Assembly: GCF_032854445.1 (NCBI RefSeq)
Contig: NC_088300.1
Span: forward strand, 30,115,608-30,179,607
Direction of reading: 5' to 3'
DNA: 64,000 nucleotides
Source of the DNA: Liolophura sinensis
Taxonomy: Eukaryota; Mollusca; Polyplacophora; Chitonida; Chitonidae
A program made the position numbers and the translations under genes. Positions 26,601 to 39,025 of this stretch are shown here, in pieces. The notes below the pieces were generated by a model that was not told where the DNA came from, ran no database searches, and worked only from the letters and a program-made list of their open reading frames with translations. Position 1 is the stretch's first letter. Each line of letters starts with the position of its first letter.

Positions 26601-26892
26601 GTACTCGTCCGAGTTGGCACATATAGAACAACAGGTCAGTTTCCGGATCACTAGTCGGCAAAATATTGTCTGCCAAAATCCAACTATTTTTGTCTTGGCT
26701 GTTTGTTTTATTAAGAACCCTAGGTTCGACAGGTTTGATTATGGACAAGATTTGTTCTAAAAATGTGAAGCTATCGTAGACTTGAGCCTTAACTTTAATT
26801 TATGGGAGTCGGGTCAAATCGTACCAAAGAGTCATGTCTGGTGTCTTCCGCATGATACTTTAGTGGTGGTAGAACTTTGGTGCCATGGACCC

Positions 26893-26982
26893 GGCCACAA
26901 GAAGACACAATACATGTACACACACCTAATGTCTTCATCGTTATATGACTGAAAAATTGTTAAGTAAGACGTCAAACAGTAC
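26893..26982 (+). mobile_element. SINE family B fragment (3' half)
   Basis: It matches the plus-oriented body end: ACATGTACACACACCTAATG, then TATATGACTGAAAAATTGTT and AGACGTCAAAC. Head and tail are absent. Confidence 0.7.
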
Positions 26983-27811
26983 AAAAAGTCGCATGGACAT
27001 TTTGTTTCCAATTAGCATGCATATACACAGTATAAAATACGCCGCTTCCAAATAGTTCATCAACGGTATGAAAGTGGAGAGACACACAATCTTTGTACTT
27101 GCGGTAACAATTGATATTCTGTAAAAGATTAAGCGTGGACAAACTCACATAAAGTCTATGGAATCCTCATGTTAATTACCACATACTTTGCTATATATAA
27201 TGCAAAAGTACTTCAAAGCGATTGCTGTTCTCTTGAAAGATCAACTGATGTGGATAGTAGTGTTAAACCTTGTTTAGAGCGCAACTACCCAAGAAGCAAA
27301 TGTTGTGAACGGGTAGATGTTGTATCTCCACGCAAGGTAACAATCAAAAAGCCCCTTTATGAAGTACATGTATCTCGTTCGCAAAAGGCTGAGTAAATAT
27401 ATTGTACATTCGCAGAATACATAACAAAGATTTTTCTCTCAACGGTATGTAGTTATTTCATTAATACTTGGATTAATTCCACTTCAAACTTTGCACCATG
27501 TTATGTGATATACTTAGTCCAGGAGTTCATGTACACTTATGTTAAGTGAATGTACCACTGTCGTAAATGAACAAACACTTTTTTATTAACTTCACGGAAT
27601 TTTTGCAGCAGTGTCAGATATACTAAAAGCTGGAGTTGGTCCTATTTGGTAACATCCTATGAGGCAACCCTTTGTAAGACAGTGATATCATCACAAATTC
27701 ATTTATATCCATCCCTGTGAAGGGATGATCGATACACCTTAACTACATCATTTTGTAAGCCTTCGTACCTCCATGTGTACATTCAATTAATCATGTCTTA
27801 AATGCAATACG

Positions 27812-28037
27812 TAATGACCCAGGAGCCTCTCACCAATGCGGTCGCTGTGAATTCAAGTCCAGCTCTTGCAGACTTCCTCTTCGGCCGTACGTGAGAAGGT
27901 TTGCCTGCAACCTGAGGGTCGTCGTGGGTTTCCCCCGGGCTCTGCTCGCTTCCCTGCCACAAGAACGCTGGCCGCCGTCGTATAAGTGAAATATTCTTGA
28001 GTAAGGCGTAAAACACCAATCAAATAAATAAATAAAT
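27812..28037 (+). mobile_element. SINE family A copy, well preserved
   Basis: AATGACCCAGGAGCCTCTC, B-box-like GAATTCAAGTCC, TCGTCGTGGGTTTCCCCC, GCCGTCGTATAAGTGAAATA, TTGAGTAAGGCGTAAAAC and a CAAATAAATAAATAAATAA tail. The first part of the head is missing. Confidence 0.92.
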
Positions 28038-28837
28038 AATTCATTAATTACATACAGTATTTAAGTATACCGCTTTGAAGCCGATGTAGACTCAAGTACT
28101 TGGACATTCCTACAATGAAAATTCTCTGCCAGTTTATCAGTTTTTATTCAGCCTGACTCCATCTTAATTAAGCCCAATTACCACGCTGGTCGTCGCTATG
28201 GTTTAATCCGCTTTCCTGTGTGTTTCGCTGCATTCGATTAGACAACACTTATCGAACACAGCAAATGCGAAATGTCCTTAGGCAGTAATTGTACAAGGAC
28301 TTGAATAGACAGCACTAAATTCAATAACGACATACCCAACTTTCCCTATGAATTTCTCACCAGTTGAAGTTCGTGAAGCAACCAGAGTTGTTCGCCAGTC
28401 AAATATTGGGGCACTTCCAAACTGAAGTCGGTACTGAAGTTGTGAGATTTCTACCAGCATTATTTAATAAAATATTTGCTCAGTTTTCTTGTACTGAATA
28501 CTGATTAATTTTGATTTTTTTCTTTTAAGATCGATCCTATTGTGGTAAATTATGTTGATAGCTTTGCTGAACGCCATCTATTCCATCCACCTTGAGATGA
28601 TCAGACTAGTGAATTCTCACAACAGCTTTTTTTATGTCAGTTGATCGTACTAATCGCTGGTATTTAACCACTGGACACCTGGTTGTTGGCCAGAATTGCT
28701 ATTAATATATTTCTCCTAATTTCATTTCTTTTTAATTAGGGTTAAATGTGCAGTACATGAATTGTTCATTTATATCACGTACATGTATATCAGATATATG
28801 GGCGAAGTGATTGGAAGTAATTCACTGTGCTCTTCCA

Positions 28838-28854
28838 GGTATATAAACATCCCC
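28838..28854 (+). promoter_or_regulatory. TATA-box-like site
   Basis: CAGGTATATAAACATCCCC is a textbook TATA element with GC-richer sequence downstream (ACGCCACGGCGGAAGTG). No open frame of note follows, so it may be fortuitous. Confidence 0.2.
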
Positions 28855-30032
28855 TACTTTAACGCCACGGCGGAAGTGAAGACACTTGTATTAGACGCAG
28901 CTAACTAGACTGGTTAGGAACAAATGTGTAACTGCCACTCTTGTCCTGTACAGAAGCAAACCCATAGATGTAAATGGATGGGCCCTTAACAAAAATACTG
29001 TCTCTGGCGTTCAACCTGTGTTGCAGAAGATGCCTATACGAAAAGACGGGATTCTTTTGCCATTCTTTCACACGCTGAAAAATGTTTTTTTTTTAACTAA
29101 CAGATAAGTAAATGGCATATGGCGTTTAAAACACATAGTGTTGTCAAAAGCACTACCGCGAAAAGACGTTATATGAAAGTTCTGCTTAAATATGCACCTA
29201 AAGAATGCTTGAGAATCACTATAGCTACCATTTACCAAATTGCCCTGTCTTCACAGTTTATTGAAAAGTTATCTCTTTTTATATCCTTTTTTTTTTTAAA
29301 TTTCAGTGGTACCCCGGAACGACTGACGACAACTTGTTTCTTGCTTTGTTTCATTTCGTAGTTTGATTTTATTGACTGTTAGCTCAATCGCTGTATACAA
29401 CAGTAAGTCAGCCCAGTAGGTATACTGTACCAGTGTAACAATTAAAATAAGTGACAGACAGTTTCATTGATTTTTTAGTGTAGTCAACCATCGCTGGAGG
29501 ATGTCAGCCATCCAGCTATCAAAAGGAGGGACTTGAATTGATGAGAACAAAGCCGTGGGCACAGGCTCATTCTTCCACACTTAGTGGTTAACCTCGGTGG
29601 ACGTGACAAATACAGCAACCGAGAGGCTCTGACCAGCGTCAAAATCTAGACATTCGTGCGCATTGCCACATGGTAGAATAACCATATAAGACCTCCTATT
29701 ATTGCTCTATTTTTCGATTTTTAGGTGTAACCTGGCCTCCTTACCTATGAAATATAACAGAATTTTATATCGTATAACAGACTTGGAACAGGCAAACGTT
29801 CTAAGGTGCAACGGTCAGCCTTGTGACTTTGGAATGGAATAATCCTTTTTGTGTTAAAATTAGATTTCAAAGGTGGACGATCAATTAGTGTGCGACACTT
29901 TGATTAAGTTAATTCACTTACTGCCTTGAAATGAAATATAATCGATTGCAGATTTGCTTATCAGAGTAGGAGTAACACGAACGTGTCGAAAGACATCTGA
30001 AAGCAGCAATTTGAAAATGACCAAAAATAGAT

Positions 30033-30038
30033 TTATTA
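30033..30038 (-). terminator. Candidate polyadenylation signal AATAAA of the GPCR gene
   Basis: This is the first canonical AATAAA on the minus strand after the stop, about 355 bp downstream. A CATAAA variant lies nearer, at 30342-30347. The choice is by position only; no transcript evidence is available. Confidence 0.3.
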
Positions 30039-30392
30039 GCCATAGTGCTGGTGTTGACCTCGTTAATGGAGGTTAATAGAAAATACACAAATATTACATC
30101 GCTGATAAAAATTAGAAAAAAAATCAGGCGTTTGTGGTAAACTTGCAAACACATTTGCAACATACAACTGTGTGCTATAAAAGAATAATAATAAAAAGTC
30201 CCCAAATTGTTAAATTACCAATAGTTAGCAAATGACATCACGAATCATGAAGAATTATATATAAAGCTAGCTATGGAATGCAGACGACTTTACTGAAAAA
30301 TAATTAATATAATGTTAAAGAATGACGTTATGTAAGTAAGCTGATTTATGTTAGTTGAATGACAAAACCAAACTACATGACAAGCAGATAAT

Positions 30393-30923
30393 TCAGGTGA
30401 GAGCCGTAAGTTGAGATGATTCCAGTAAAGTAATTTGCTGCTCCTTGAAAGCGTGCAGTTCAAATTGTGAAGTTTGCTTCGTTTGGTGGTTTTGTCGCAA
30501 AAGCCTCGAGTTCCGAACAACAAGCTCTGTTTCTTCCGGCACTACTTTGTCTCTGCTTAGGCGGAATTCGGTGGCAACAGTATCCATCTCGGAGCTACGC
30601 CTCCTCAACGAACCAAACATGTTTGACAGTCTCCCTGAAATGAAGTTTTGGTAACGACGGACCCTTTTTGAAGAGAAGCAAGCAAAGCAGGAAAATATTA
30701 TCTGCTTAAAATTTCGGCGAAATTTGTCACTCATTGCGCTATAAACAAATGGATTCAGACAACTGTTAAGAAAGCCAAACCAATGCGTTAAAAGCATTGT
30801 AAAGAAGAAGTTGCCTTCACGGAGAAAGCTATCCTCTTGAAGCTGGCTGACGACTGTGGTCAGGTAAAATGGGGACCATGCCAGGATGAAGGTTATTGCT
30901 ATCATGATCACCATCAAGGCAAC
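30393..30923 (-). CDS. Same GPCR, terminal coding exon 3 (TM6, TM7, cytoplasmic tail)
   Basis: The exon begins directly after the acceptor TGTTTGTTTCAG and joins in frame 0 as K-R-R318|V319-A-L. TM6 holds F330-x-x-x-W334-S-P336, the FxxxWxP toggle motif with alanine where C is usual. TM7 contains H365-W-F-G-F and N375-P-F-V-Y379 (NPxxY). Helix 8 follows (K385-F-R-R-N-F), then cysteines C397 and C400 that could be palmitoylated. The tail to residue 494 is 115 residues and basic, with an R-R-R-S-S run at 425-429 suited to kinase regulation. It stops at TGA (30395-30393). The tail is long for a small peptide receptor but not exceptional. Confidence 0.92.
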   Translation of the reverse strand, partial: VALMVIMIAITFILAWSPFYLTTVVSQLQEDSFLREGNFFFTMLLTHWFGFLNSCLNPFVYSAMSDKFRRNFKQIIFSCFACFSSKRVRRYQNFISGRLSNMFGSLRRRSSEMDTVATEFRLSRDKVVPEETELVVRNSRLLRQNHQTKQTSQFELHAFKEQQITLLESSQLTALT

Positions 30924-32815
30924 CTGAAACAAACAGAATGCGAGAGCATTTAAAACAGATTCACAGAGTAAAAACGCATGAATGCATTCTGAGGTTTAAC
31001 TTTGCACTGATCAATACTTAAGCCATTTGGTGATGTTGTCGCCTTGCAGCAGGTTAGCGACATTTTCACAAAAGTAAAATCTAAAGAGAATACAACTAGA
31101 GCAGCTATAATATTGTGGTCGTATGTAAACGGTGAAGTACGGCCTAGTGTCAGATTACCTCAGTTAGGGATATATTCTTACTGTCACGTTTAATTACTTC
31201 AATAGTTAATTTGGTAACTTTCGTTGTATAATCCCGTTGCTTTGTCCCGGTTTCACCTAAACAACGTCATTCATCAGCTTTATGATAAATTTTGCTTTTC
31301 GAACGTTTGGAAAAGTGACCTCTGGTTTTACCGCTAGTTGACATGAAAGTCACAAAGGAAGCAGAAAGACAAGACTACATCGTGCAGACAAAGTACAATG
31401 ACACCAAGTGTACCAGCACTTGGCTTTAATCTCTACGATGAGAGCTAAGTGAGGAAATATTAACATTGTCACTACCATATACAGCCCAAGGCACAAACCG
31501 ACTCCAGATTGAACCCAGATATCCCAATTAAACTAAATTGAATGGTGTCTTACAACAGACTGTCTTTGCCTTCCCGCAGGATACTTTCCTATTTATGGTG
31601 TTGTTTACATTGTTTTAGCCTACAGAACCACAGTTCATGAAAACTGTGCTGTTGCTTGAGAAGAAAACAGGCAAATAATTCGGCAAGCTGTTACATTGTC
31701 AAGTGTATCTAGAGTCAATGGCTATTGTATATAATAATCTCTAAGCAAAGGGTGCACACCAACTGTGGACAACGCAACTAGTTTAGTGTTGTTAACTCGT
31801 CTAAGAAACCATCGTATCAGTATCATGAAACGCGAGTTTTATTGTGCCATACAGTTTTGTGTAAAGGGAGGTTATCAGCAAATATTTCGCCATGTCAGTT
31901 TAGTTTTTCCGCACTTTTGGATGTCTGAGTGGAATTGGCTTCCAGGAATAGAGGGCTGTGTGTGGTGACGCATCGCGACAAAAAGCGTACCATCTGCAGA
32001 AACAAGTCTTACGTGTACTTATTGTCCAGATATGAATAAGGGATGGTCCTGTTTCACATCTACAGTCTAAGAGTACTGACTCTTTGATTAAGTATCTGAC
32101 CACTGATGTATTGTACAACAGTTGACATTTGTCTAAACCGTTTTCGTTAAGAACATTTTATGAGACTGATGTACAGCACCTGGATAACGTTGGGTGTTAG
32201 CAGGTATAAGACCTAGAGGCTGTAGCTGTGTGACCAATGACCTCTATTCTATTTTGATTCTACCCCAACAGAAGCTAGCCCTTGGCGCTGTGGGGATTGA
32301 GGAGATGCTGACCACGCTCCTGACGGTAGCTAAAGTCGGACGACCCGATACGGACGGTTTTAACAGTATTTTGTTAAAACAGAATTCCCGTTAAAATAAG
32401 CTAGTTTGTTTATATTCTCTGATCAACTTTTCATTCTCCTTTTCCAGAGAGAAAGTGACTATGACTTCATCTGTTGTGACACATTCACCTGACGATAGAA
32501 CTTCCCCCAGACAATCTCAAGCCTATTTGTAGATTTAACAAAAGCCATTCCAGCGCAACAGAAAACATAACGATAACATCAGACTGAACATTTCAACAGT
32601 ATGTATTGGTAGTTTAGGTTTTAGATATTGTTATATTTCCTCTAAGGTTATGGGAGCTGCACGTTACAATTTTTCAGTCAGAGGTAAATTCAGTTTAATA
32701 TCCTAAATCGAATTTTTTACTCAAGACATTCCATTTTGCTTTATTACAAACCTTGCAATTAAGTTAACAAGTAGAGTCTGATATGCTTTAAAATAAGGGC
32801 ATCAAGTCTACAAAT

Positions 32816-33075
32816 GGAGGCCTCCGTGACCGAGATTTAAGCGCCCCAGCACGGCGCAATGACGCAGGAGCCTCTCTTCAATGCGGTCGCTCACACTGAC
32901 CTCCTATCTGGTCGTACATGGGAAGATCTTCCAACAATCTGTAGATAGTTGTGGGTTTCCCCCGGGTTCTGCCCGATTTCCGCCCACCATATTGCTGGCG
33001 GCAGTCGTATTTATAAGTGAAACATTCTTGAGAATGGCGTAAAACACTAATCAAAGAAATAAATAAATAAACAAA
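32816..33075 (+). mobile_element. SINE family A, full-length copy with 9-bp target duplication
   Basis: It starts at GGAGGCCTCCGTGACCGAGA, a serine/leucine-tRNA-like head, runs through AATGACGCAGGAGCCTCTC and TTGTGGGTTTCCCCCGGG, and ends AATGGCGTAAAACACTAATC with an AAAT tail. The duplication TCTACAAAT flanks it (32807-32815 and 33076-33084). It is in GPCR intron 2. Confidence 0.93.
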
Positions 33076-34165
33076 TCTACAAATACAACTCACCCATTAC
33101 TTATATACGGGTTACTGGAAACTGGAACTTGGAACTATTCGCTAAGTTTGGAGTCTGCTGTGGTGTTTAATTCTAACACATTTTCTTGTTAACTTTCTTG
33201 TTAAAAGGAAATCTTGGCTGGAGTTTAACTATATGCTGGAGGGAAAAATAATCTCGAGCGCAGCGTGGCGCGTCCGTCTAACCAGATCTTTAAGCTCGCA
33301 CTCTTTTAATGGATATGTCTGTTTGTGGCATAGCGACGGAAAAATGACCAGTCTCCTAGGCTACCATTGACAAGATGACATCCAGATGACATCAGCCTCA
33401 TAGCCGGTCTTCCTGGATTCAAAAAAGAGATGTCTGCCTTCGATGCTACGTGGGTTTTACTGGCAGGCAAACTAACCATAATTTAAGGGTTGGCCCCAGG
33501 TGAACACTATGCAAATGTATAGAAAACATTAGTCCCTGCTATGCCTATTTCAAGACTTTATAAGATCAAATAATGATGATGTTGAGACAGAACTAGACAA
33601 TCCTAAAAAAATCACTAGCGAAATAATCACGATCAAATTTCAAACCTTGGAATGTTCTGAAATATTCTGTGTAAATAGGTCATCACCGATAGGCCGGAAC
33701 TCTCCCATTTCCAGGGTAAATAAAATGGTTTAGACACACTCAGTTCAAACAGGAAACAGTCGAGTTGGGGTAAGGCGGAAAATTGAAGCATTAGGCTTAT
33801 TATGGGCTAAATAAGAAAACATCTGCGTCAATTGAAACTTTCCTCCTACACAGATGTCTCAGTTCTAGCGCCAGTTCTTTGTACCCTCACGACTCCCCCA
33901 TTTCAAATATAACCTAGACAAAGATACTCTTAGAAGGCTATGATTGCACGACGTCTTATAGGAAAGTAATTCCTCGTGGGTCTGTCTCATATATTCGAAT
34001 TGAAGACAGAGAGTTGCTGTTTCATAATGTAACTCATCAAGGATCATCTACAACGAGACAGCCAGTGTCATCCAGTATGAAGATAACAGGAAAATGGGAT
34101 ATACATGTGATTAACTGGTCTCCTCTACCCCTTGAACAAGTGGAAATTGTGCCGGACATTTTGGG

Positions 34166-34262
34166 CTATATTTATTTTATTTATTTTTTTTGATTGGCGT
34201 TTTACGCCGTACTCAAGAATATTTCACTTATACGACGGCGGCCAGCATTATGGTAGGAGGTA
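34166..34262 (-). mobile_element. SINE family A 3' end
   Basis: The 3' domain is essentially consensus: GATTGGCGTTTTACGCCG, TACTCAAGAATATTTCACTT, ATACGACGGCGGCCAGC, ATTATGG. The copy is truncated there, inside GPCR intron 2. Confidence 0.9.
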
Positions 34263-34790
34263 CGTTTTGGGATATAAAACGGAAATTCAGTCAATCCATG
34301 CTATCTATATATTCCAATGCAGTATGCCAATGAAACAATTGCGACATTTTAGTTTTGGTTTGTTTTGTGAATATCTACCTTTTGGTATCTGACCAGCCGA
34401 CTTTACTAGCTTTAAGGGAGATGCCGTGGAAGATTATTGGCTATTTCACTTTGTGTAATTTAGATGGAAAAATACAATACTTTTGCTTTAATGCCATCAC
34501 AAGAGGGACCACCCACTAATCCGTAAATAATGTCTTTCATGTTGCTGTAGACGGATCGATTTTTATGAAAATAGACTTTTTCCCGTATAAGTTAGACGGA
34601 CACAAATAAATAAAAAAACACCCACAGAATTACAGCCGATGGAAAGCTTGGGATAATTCCCTTGGAGAAATTTTTTAAATGATCTCAAATCTCAAAATGA
34701 GGAATTTTTGAAGCCCACCATCCGCCTGTTTGATTTCAAGGTTTCTTCTCAATGGTACAAAGCCCTGTCTTCAAGTTCTATTCACCATAC

Positions 34791-35205
34791 CCGTCTTTTG
34801 TTTTCCTCATGACGGCTGGCCATTTCCCGCCTCCTCGATACTTGTCTCTTAATGACTACCGGTTTACTCAGGGATACGGATATTCTGATGCACGTTGCGC
34901 TAATTGCCACCGAGGGAACTACGTACATGCTGAAAAAAAGAAAGAGAAAATAGGCTCTTCGAAACTGCCCAGTTCCTCGACTAGCCTCCCCATAGAGTGC
35001 AACATCTATCTCGTCAAATTTGTCATTGCAAATGACTCGAGCCACTGTTCCCAACTCACTGCCGATGACTGCCGGGAAACTCCGGCAATACAAATAGGGC
35101 AAGGTAATGACGATAGGGATCACCCAGGTAGTGGCGATTATTTTACACGTCCGTGATTTGCTGTGAACCTTCATTGCACTTAGAGGATGGACTATGGCGT
35201 AGTAT
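34791..35205 (-). CDS. Same GPCR, coding exon 2 (ERY to end of third intracellular loop)
   Basis: This exon starts after the acceptor TTTGTTTCAG and supplies the last base of R180. It gives E-R-Y181-Y-A-I-V-H-P187, the classic TM3/ICL2 signature. TM4 follows with W207 and P210/P216. The second extracellular loop (about residues 220-262) carries C239, expected to bond with C155 of TM3. TM5 is about 264-288 with P277. A basic third intracellular loop (K299 to R318, rich in R and K) runs to the exon end. The 415-bp length (1 + 138 codons) restores frame 0 exactly. The donor CGG|GTATGG is acceptable but weaker than that of exon 1. A longer opposite-strand open frame over the same bases is a shadow. 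Confidence 0.9.
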
Positions 35206-35367
35206 CTGAAACAAATCAACAACAAAGGTTTTATATATGAAAAGACAAATCGAATACATCAAGACTGAATAGGTGATTAACTCTTAACGTTTAATGCATT
35301 CTTGAACAGTTTTTGTTCGGGTGTCAGGCTTCTTGTCCTTTGATCATGAAGTAGCCTTAGACGCCAG

Positions 35368-35440
35368 CCAAATGAATAATTATGGTTTAATGCAAAATCG
35401 GCAATGTTTCAGCCATATTGTGGCGTTACACGCTTGTCAA
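35368..35440 (-). mobile_element. SINE family D 3' end
   Basis: It shows AATGAATAATTATGG, TTTAATGCAAAATCGGC, then TTTCAGCCATATTGTGGCG, one of the clearest family D ends here; it lies just inside GPCR intron 1. Confidence 0.65.
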
Positions 35441-36186
35441 AATTTTAATCATGAAACTTGGTATGTTCCATTCCGTTATTTTAGCTGACACTAGCTCTAC
35501 AATAACTTTCCCAAAATTTAGATTTTTATGTATTTTTAAAGTGATTTCAAATTTGGACTTAAATCCAAGTTCGCTTCTTGACACCGGGGCCTGGTCACCT
35601 TGTGGTAACAAAAGTAAGAATTATTTCTATATAACTTCAACTTTATTCCTTGGTCAATAATAAAGAGGTTCCAATATCATTTCATTTTCACCTGCATTAG
35701 ATCTTTACAGGTAAAGAAAAGGAATATTTTTGGTATCACGTAGAGATGATATTTATAGTCTTGAGCAAATGCATGTCTTGAGTCAGATAAATGTAAATAA
35801 AATCCCAAGCATACACATGTAATAAAATCACGCGTGTGGCCATGTTGTGAGTGGTTTATCATCAATTGGCCAGAAATTTCTAATGAGTAAGGATAATCAA
35901 ACCAAATCTATTGTTACGAGCCCCGTTTTTAAACATTGTATTATATTTCTTTATTTATCAGTGTCTGACTCACATTTTTCTCTCTGTGTATGTTATAGCC
36001 TGCACTGTAGTCCAGCCTAGCGTTCTCGAGGCTTGGGTGTTTATGGGTTTAGTGTCATTGTCATAGGGTATACATTCTGCAAAAATATATCCGTGTTGTA
36101 AACATGTTTACGGTCAAACCATCCAGAATTTTCTTTTACGTTAGTCTATGGATATGAGCGACGGAGTTTTATTGTTCGCAATCATT

Positions 36187-36270
36187 TATTCAAGTCCACA
36201 TCTGAGCAGTCATTCATTCAAGTCCACTTGTAAGCAGTCATTTACACAAGTCCATTTGAGAGTTGTCATA
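36187..36270 (+). repeat. Imperfect tandem repeat, 3 copies of about 30 bp
   Basis: CAAGTCCACATCTGAGCAGT, CAAGTCCACTTGTAAGCAGT and CAAGTCCATTTGAGAGTTGT, each followed by CATT or CATA. Confidence 0.75.
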
Positions 36271-36555
36271 TTTACTGTCATCCACTGTAAAGGATTTTGC
36301 TGGGTTTGGAGATTTAGGCTTTCACGATATTCGACAATCGTCAATTGTACTCCATTTTCTGTACAGAGCATTTGTGCATCACCACTTGCTATTTTTTAAG
36401 ATGCTATTTTGGAGTTTGTATCGCTCATTGTCACTTTGTGCGATTACGTTCATTTTATACCAGTTTACCCTGAAAATGACTCTGCGTATATTTCGGAGGA
36501 ATGAATTCCTCTTAAATATGGATTCAGTATTTATGTGGACATGATCAGATAATAA

Positions 36556-36592
36556 GGTGAGTGAGTGCTTAGAGTTTAACGTCGTACCAGCT
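36556..36592 (-). mobile_element. SINE family B tail fragment
   Basis: Only GTGAGTGAGTGCTTAGAG and TTTAACGTCGTACC are recognisable, the tail and start of the 3' domain. Confidence 0.55.
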
Positions 36593-37789
36593 ATCTTAAA
36601 TTTCTCCATAACAGACAGACGGACAGTTAGGGTGGCTAAAGTATACTGTACTAACTTTGTTGAGGCGGTCATTAAAGGTAGAAATGATTTTAGCACAGAT
36701 GCAAATCCGATCCAGTCTGGTTTTAAATGCCTTGAAATCATATACATAAGACAGACGATGAAGTCAGGCCTCGCTGCATCGCACAAGTATTCGATAAAAA
36801 ATATTTTGTTAACTGAAGTGTGTAGCTCAAGTTGCTATATCGAAACGTTTTCGCATATTCAACCGCTGTTGTTGAAAGTGTACTGTAACTTCTGTGATAG
36901 AGTGTGTTTCTGTGCCAAGTGACATTTCATAATTTGTGTATTATAACATACGTAATCCGTTTACAGTTTCTTTCACCCAATGTAGGTTTAGGTGTCGTGT
37001 TACCTTGGAGGTAACATGCCAAATCGCAGCCTGTGAACTTTCGCCGGTGTGGTTGTGCAACTTTCTCATAAATGTAGCAACCATCGCTGTGAGAACGTTC
37101 TATATTAAGAATCAAAGTTCATCCAGGTCCTTGAATTTAACAGACTGCAATTTCAGATATATAGCCTTCAGTTCACAGCGGTTATATTTACCTGGTTCAC
37201 CACAAGGAAGACGAAACGGATTTCCTTTTGTTTAAATTGGGGTAATTTCTGTTTATTTTGAAGAAAGTCCTTTTCTTCGTTATATGTATAACTAAAATTC
37301 AGTACACTTTGTACGTATAAATGCATAAATATGTCGTATTATTAGTTAAAAGTAATATCTTGAGAACTGCGTTGGGTCTTAACCCACTGTACACAATGTT
37401 AGCATTACCTCTGCTACATAGACGCGTAGTAACACATATACTAGTAATGAGGTTTTGCGTACTGTCACGTGTAAAATATAGTCCGTTTATTGAAGCAGGG
37501 ATGTAACTCTAAGTTCTCTTATATCAAAAGGGAACAACGTTGGACAAATCTATTGCAATGTTTTAGACTGCATAAATAGTGTATTGTGTATATTGTAAAC
37601 AGCCATGCTATTCTTTTACTTTTATTCTTTTAACATGCTCTTTCGTCCATTTCTGTAGTCTTCATTCTTCATACAACCCATTCGTTCTTCATACAACTGT
37701 GGATCGTACAGATATTAAACCTCTCAATCGAACTTGATGTCCTATCCTTGGATTAGTTACTGGAGAGTACGGATTAACTTAGTGTGATA

Positions 37790-38137
37790 CGCAGTTTTCG
37801 AGTTACGTCATTACGACAACAGAGTGACGTCCTATTGGAAAATGACGTCGCCACTTTACGGTGCGGTAGGGCAAACTGCCTATCTTATAACATGGCACTG
37901 ATCGTGTTTAGATCAAAGTACCGGGATAACATCATTATTTTTGCAATATTGGGAACCCAAATCCATCCAAAAACAAGATTCAGAAGATTAGTCTAATGCT
38001 TTTTAATTAGTACTCTATAGTCTATATACCACCTATGTTAAAATTACCAGATTGGCCCTACTGTGCCGTAAAGCGACGACGTTATATAACAAAGGGACGT
38101 CACTCTGTTGTCGTGACGTCATATCTCGAAACCTGCG
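37790..38137. mobile_element. MITE, 348 bp, with 83-bp terminal inverted repeats and TA target duplication
   Basis: The left arm 37790-37872 and the right arm 38055-38137 are both 83 bp and pair without gaps; by my count 66 of 83 positions match (CGCAG..TTTCGAG at the tip, ACGACAACAGAGTGACGTC in the middle, GTAGGGC inside). TA sits immediately outside both tips (37788-37789 and 38138-38139), as for Tc1/mariner-type transposition. It is in GPCR intron 1. The arms repeat ACGTCA/TGACGTC; the right arm has a perfect cAMP-response palindrome TGACGTCA at 38114-38121. No coding capacity. Confidence 0.85.
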
Positions 38138-38429
38138 TATTCCTACTCTTTGTGGGAAGAGGCATGTTAGAAAGGATGTAGAATATACACCCCATGTGGC
38201 TTAAGTATTCACAAGGGTGGCGTTGTATTAACAGACATTTACGCCTCAATGGGTCTCACTTCTAATAAATGTACTTTACCAGGTTAATAAAAGTCTCTTT
38301 TGCAAAGGTTTATTACGTGCATGTAGCTGTTGAGGTGCGGGGTTTGTTTTTATGTCCACGGGTTTGATTCGCTCTCACCCATCCCCCCACCTCCCGTAAA
38401 ACCTGGCACTTGTGGTACGAGATATAATT

Positions 38430-38475
38430 AGTTTATTTATTTCATTGGTGCTTACTCCATACTCAAGAATGTATA
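38430..38475 (-). mobile_element. SINE family A tail fragment
   Basis: TTTATTTATTTCATTGGTGC, then CATACTCAAGAATG. Confidence 0.6.
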
Positions 38476-39025
38476 ATTAGTTTAGGAATATTTGATGTTG
38501 GCATAGGGTAGACGACCGCAAAAACAAACATCTTTCTTGAAATGGCAATGTAGTAGATTGTTAAGTGTACTGTTACATTTACTGCTCAAATACTCGATCA
38601 GGTTATCTTCTGAGTACAGACGTTGGAGAAAAAATTAGCCATCTTCCTTTTTGTTGACGATAAAGCGCCCGTTTCATTGCATACGTGTCGTGTACGTGCA
38701 CTGAATATTCCCCACAGCAGTCTACCTGATGATAGTTTTGTAATTCAAAGCCTCACACGGTGGAATTCAATACGGCACGGATGGACCACCGATTGATCCT
38801 TCAGGACTAGCCATTACAGCTCCTTCCGGGCAGCGACTCCCCTTAATGTCCAGTAATTGTTGTGATTACAATCTCGACGGGGGGTAAGTTGACTCACGAA
38901 TTTAAAGTAATAGGGAATCTAACATCTTAAATATGGCACTGAAAATTAATAAATCGTGGCCAACGATCCACGCTGTTGGACAGGACCGTCCAGTTGGGAA
39001 TAATCTGAACGCCCCTGGTCTTTGA

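Larger units (their letters stand above)
16387..30032. other. Intergenic stretch downstream of the GPCR gene
   Basis: About 13.6 kb with SINE copies, small tandem repeats and a TATATA-rich spot near 21000. A short hairpin CTGTTCGT-ATTC-ACGAACAG is at about 16551-16570. No gene is supported. The unique blocks around 17360-17700 and 26290-26600 are candidates for conserved non-coding DNA. Confidence 0.65.
30924..34790 (-). other. GPCR intron 2 (about 3.9 kb)
   Basis: It runs from the donor GTATGG at 34790 to the acceptor TTTCAG ending at 30924. It holds a full-length SINE at 32816-33075 and a minus-strand SINE 3' end at 34166-34262. Otherwise I see nothing in it. Confidence 0.85.

Noticed and set aside
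34752-35156. 134-codon plus-strand open frame
   Set aside because: It is the antisense shadow of GPCR exon 2, which carries the motifs and splice sites.
36379-36786. 135-codon minus-strand open frame in GPCR intron 1
   Set aside because: It contains a SINE tail fragment, overlaps an open frame on the other strand and shows no family motif.
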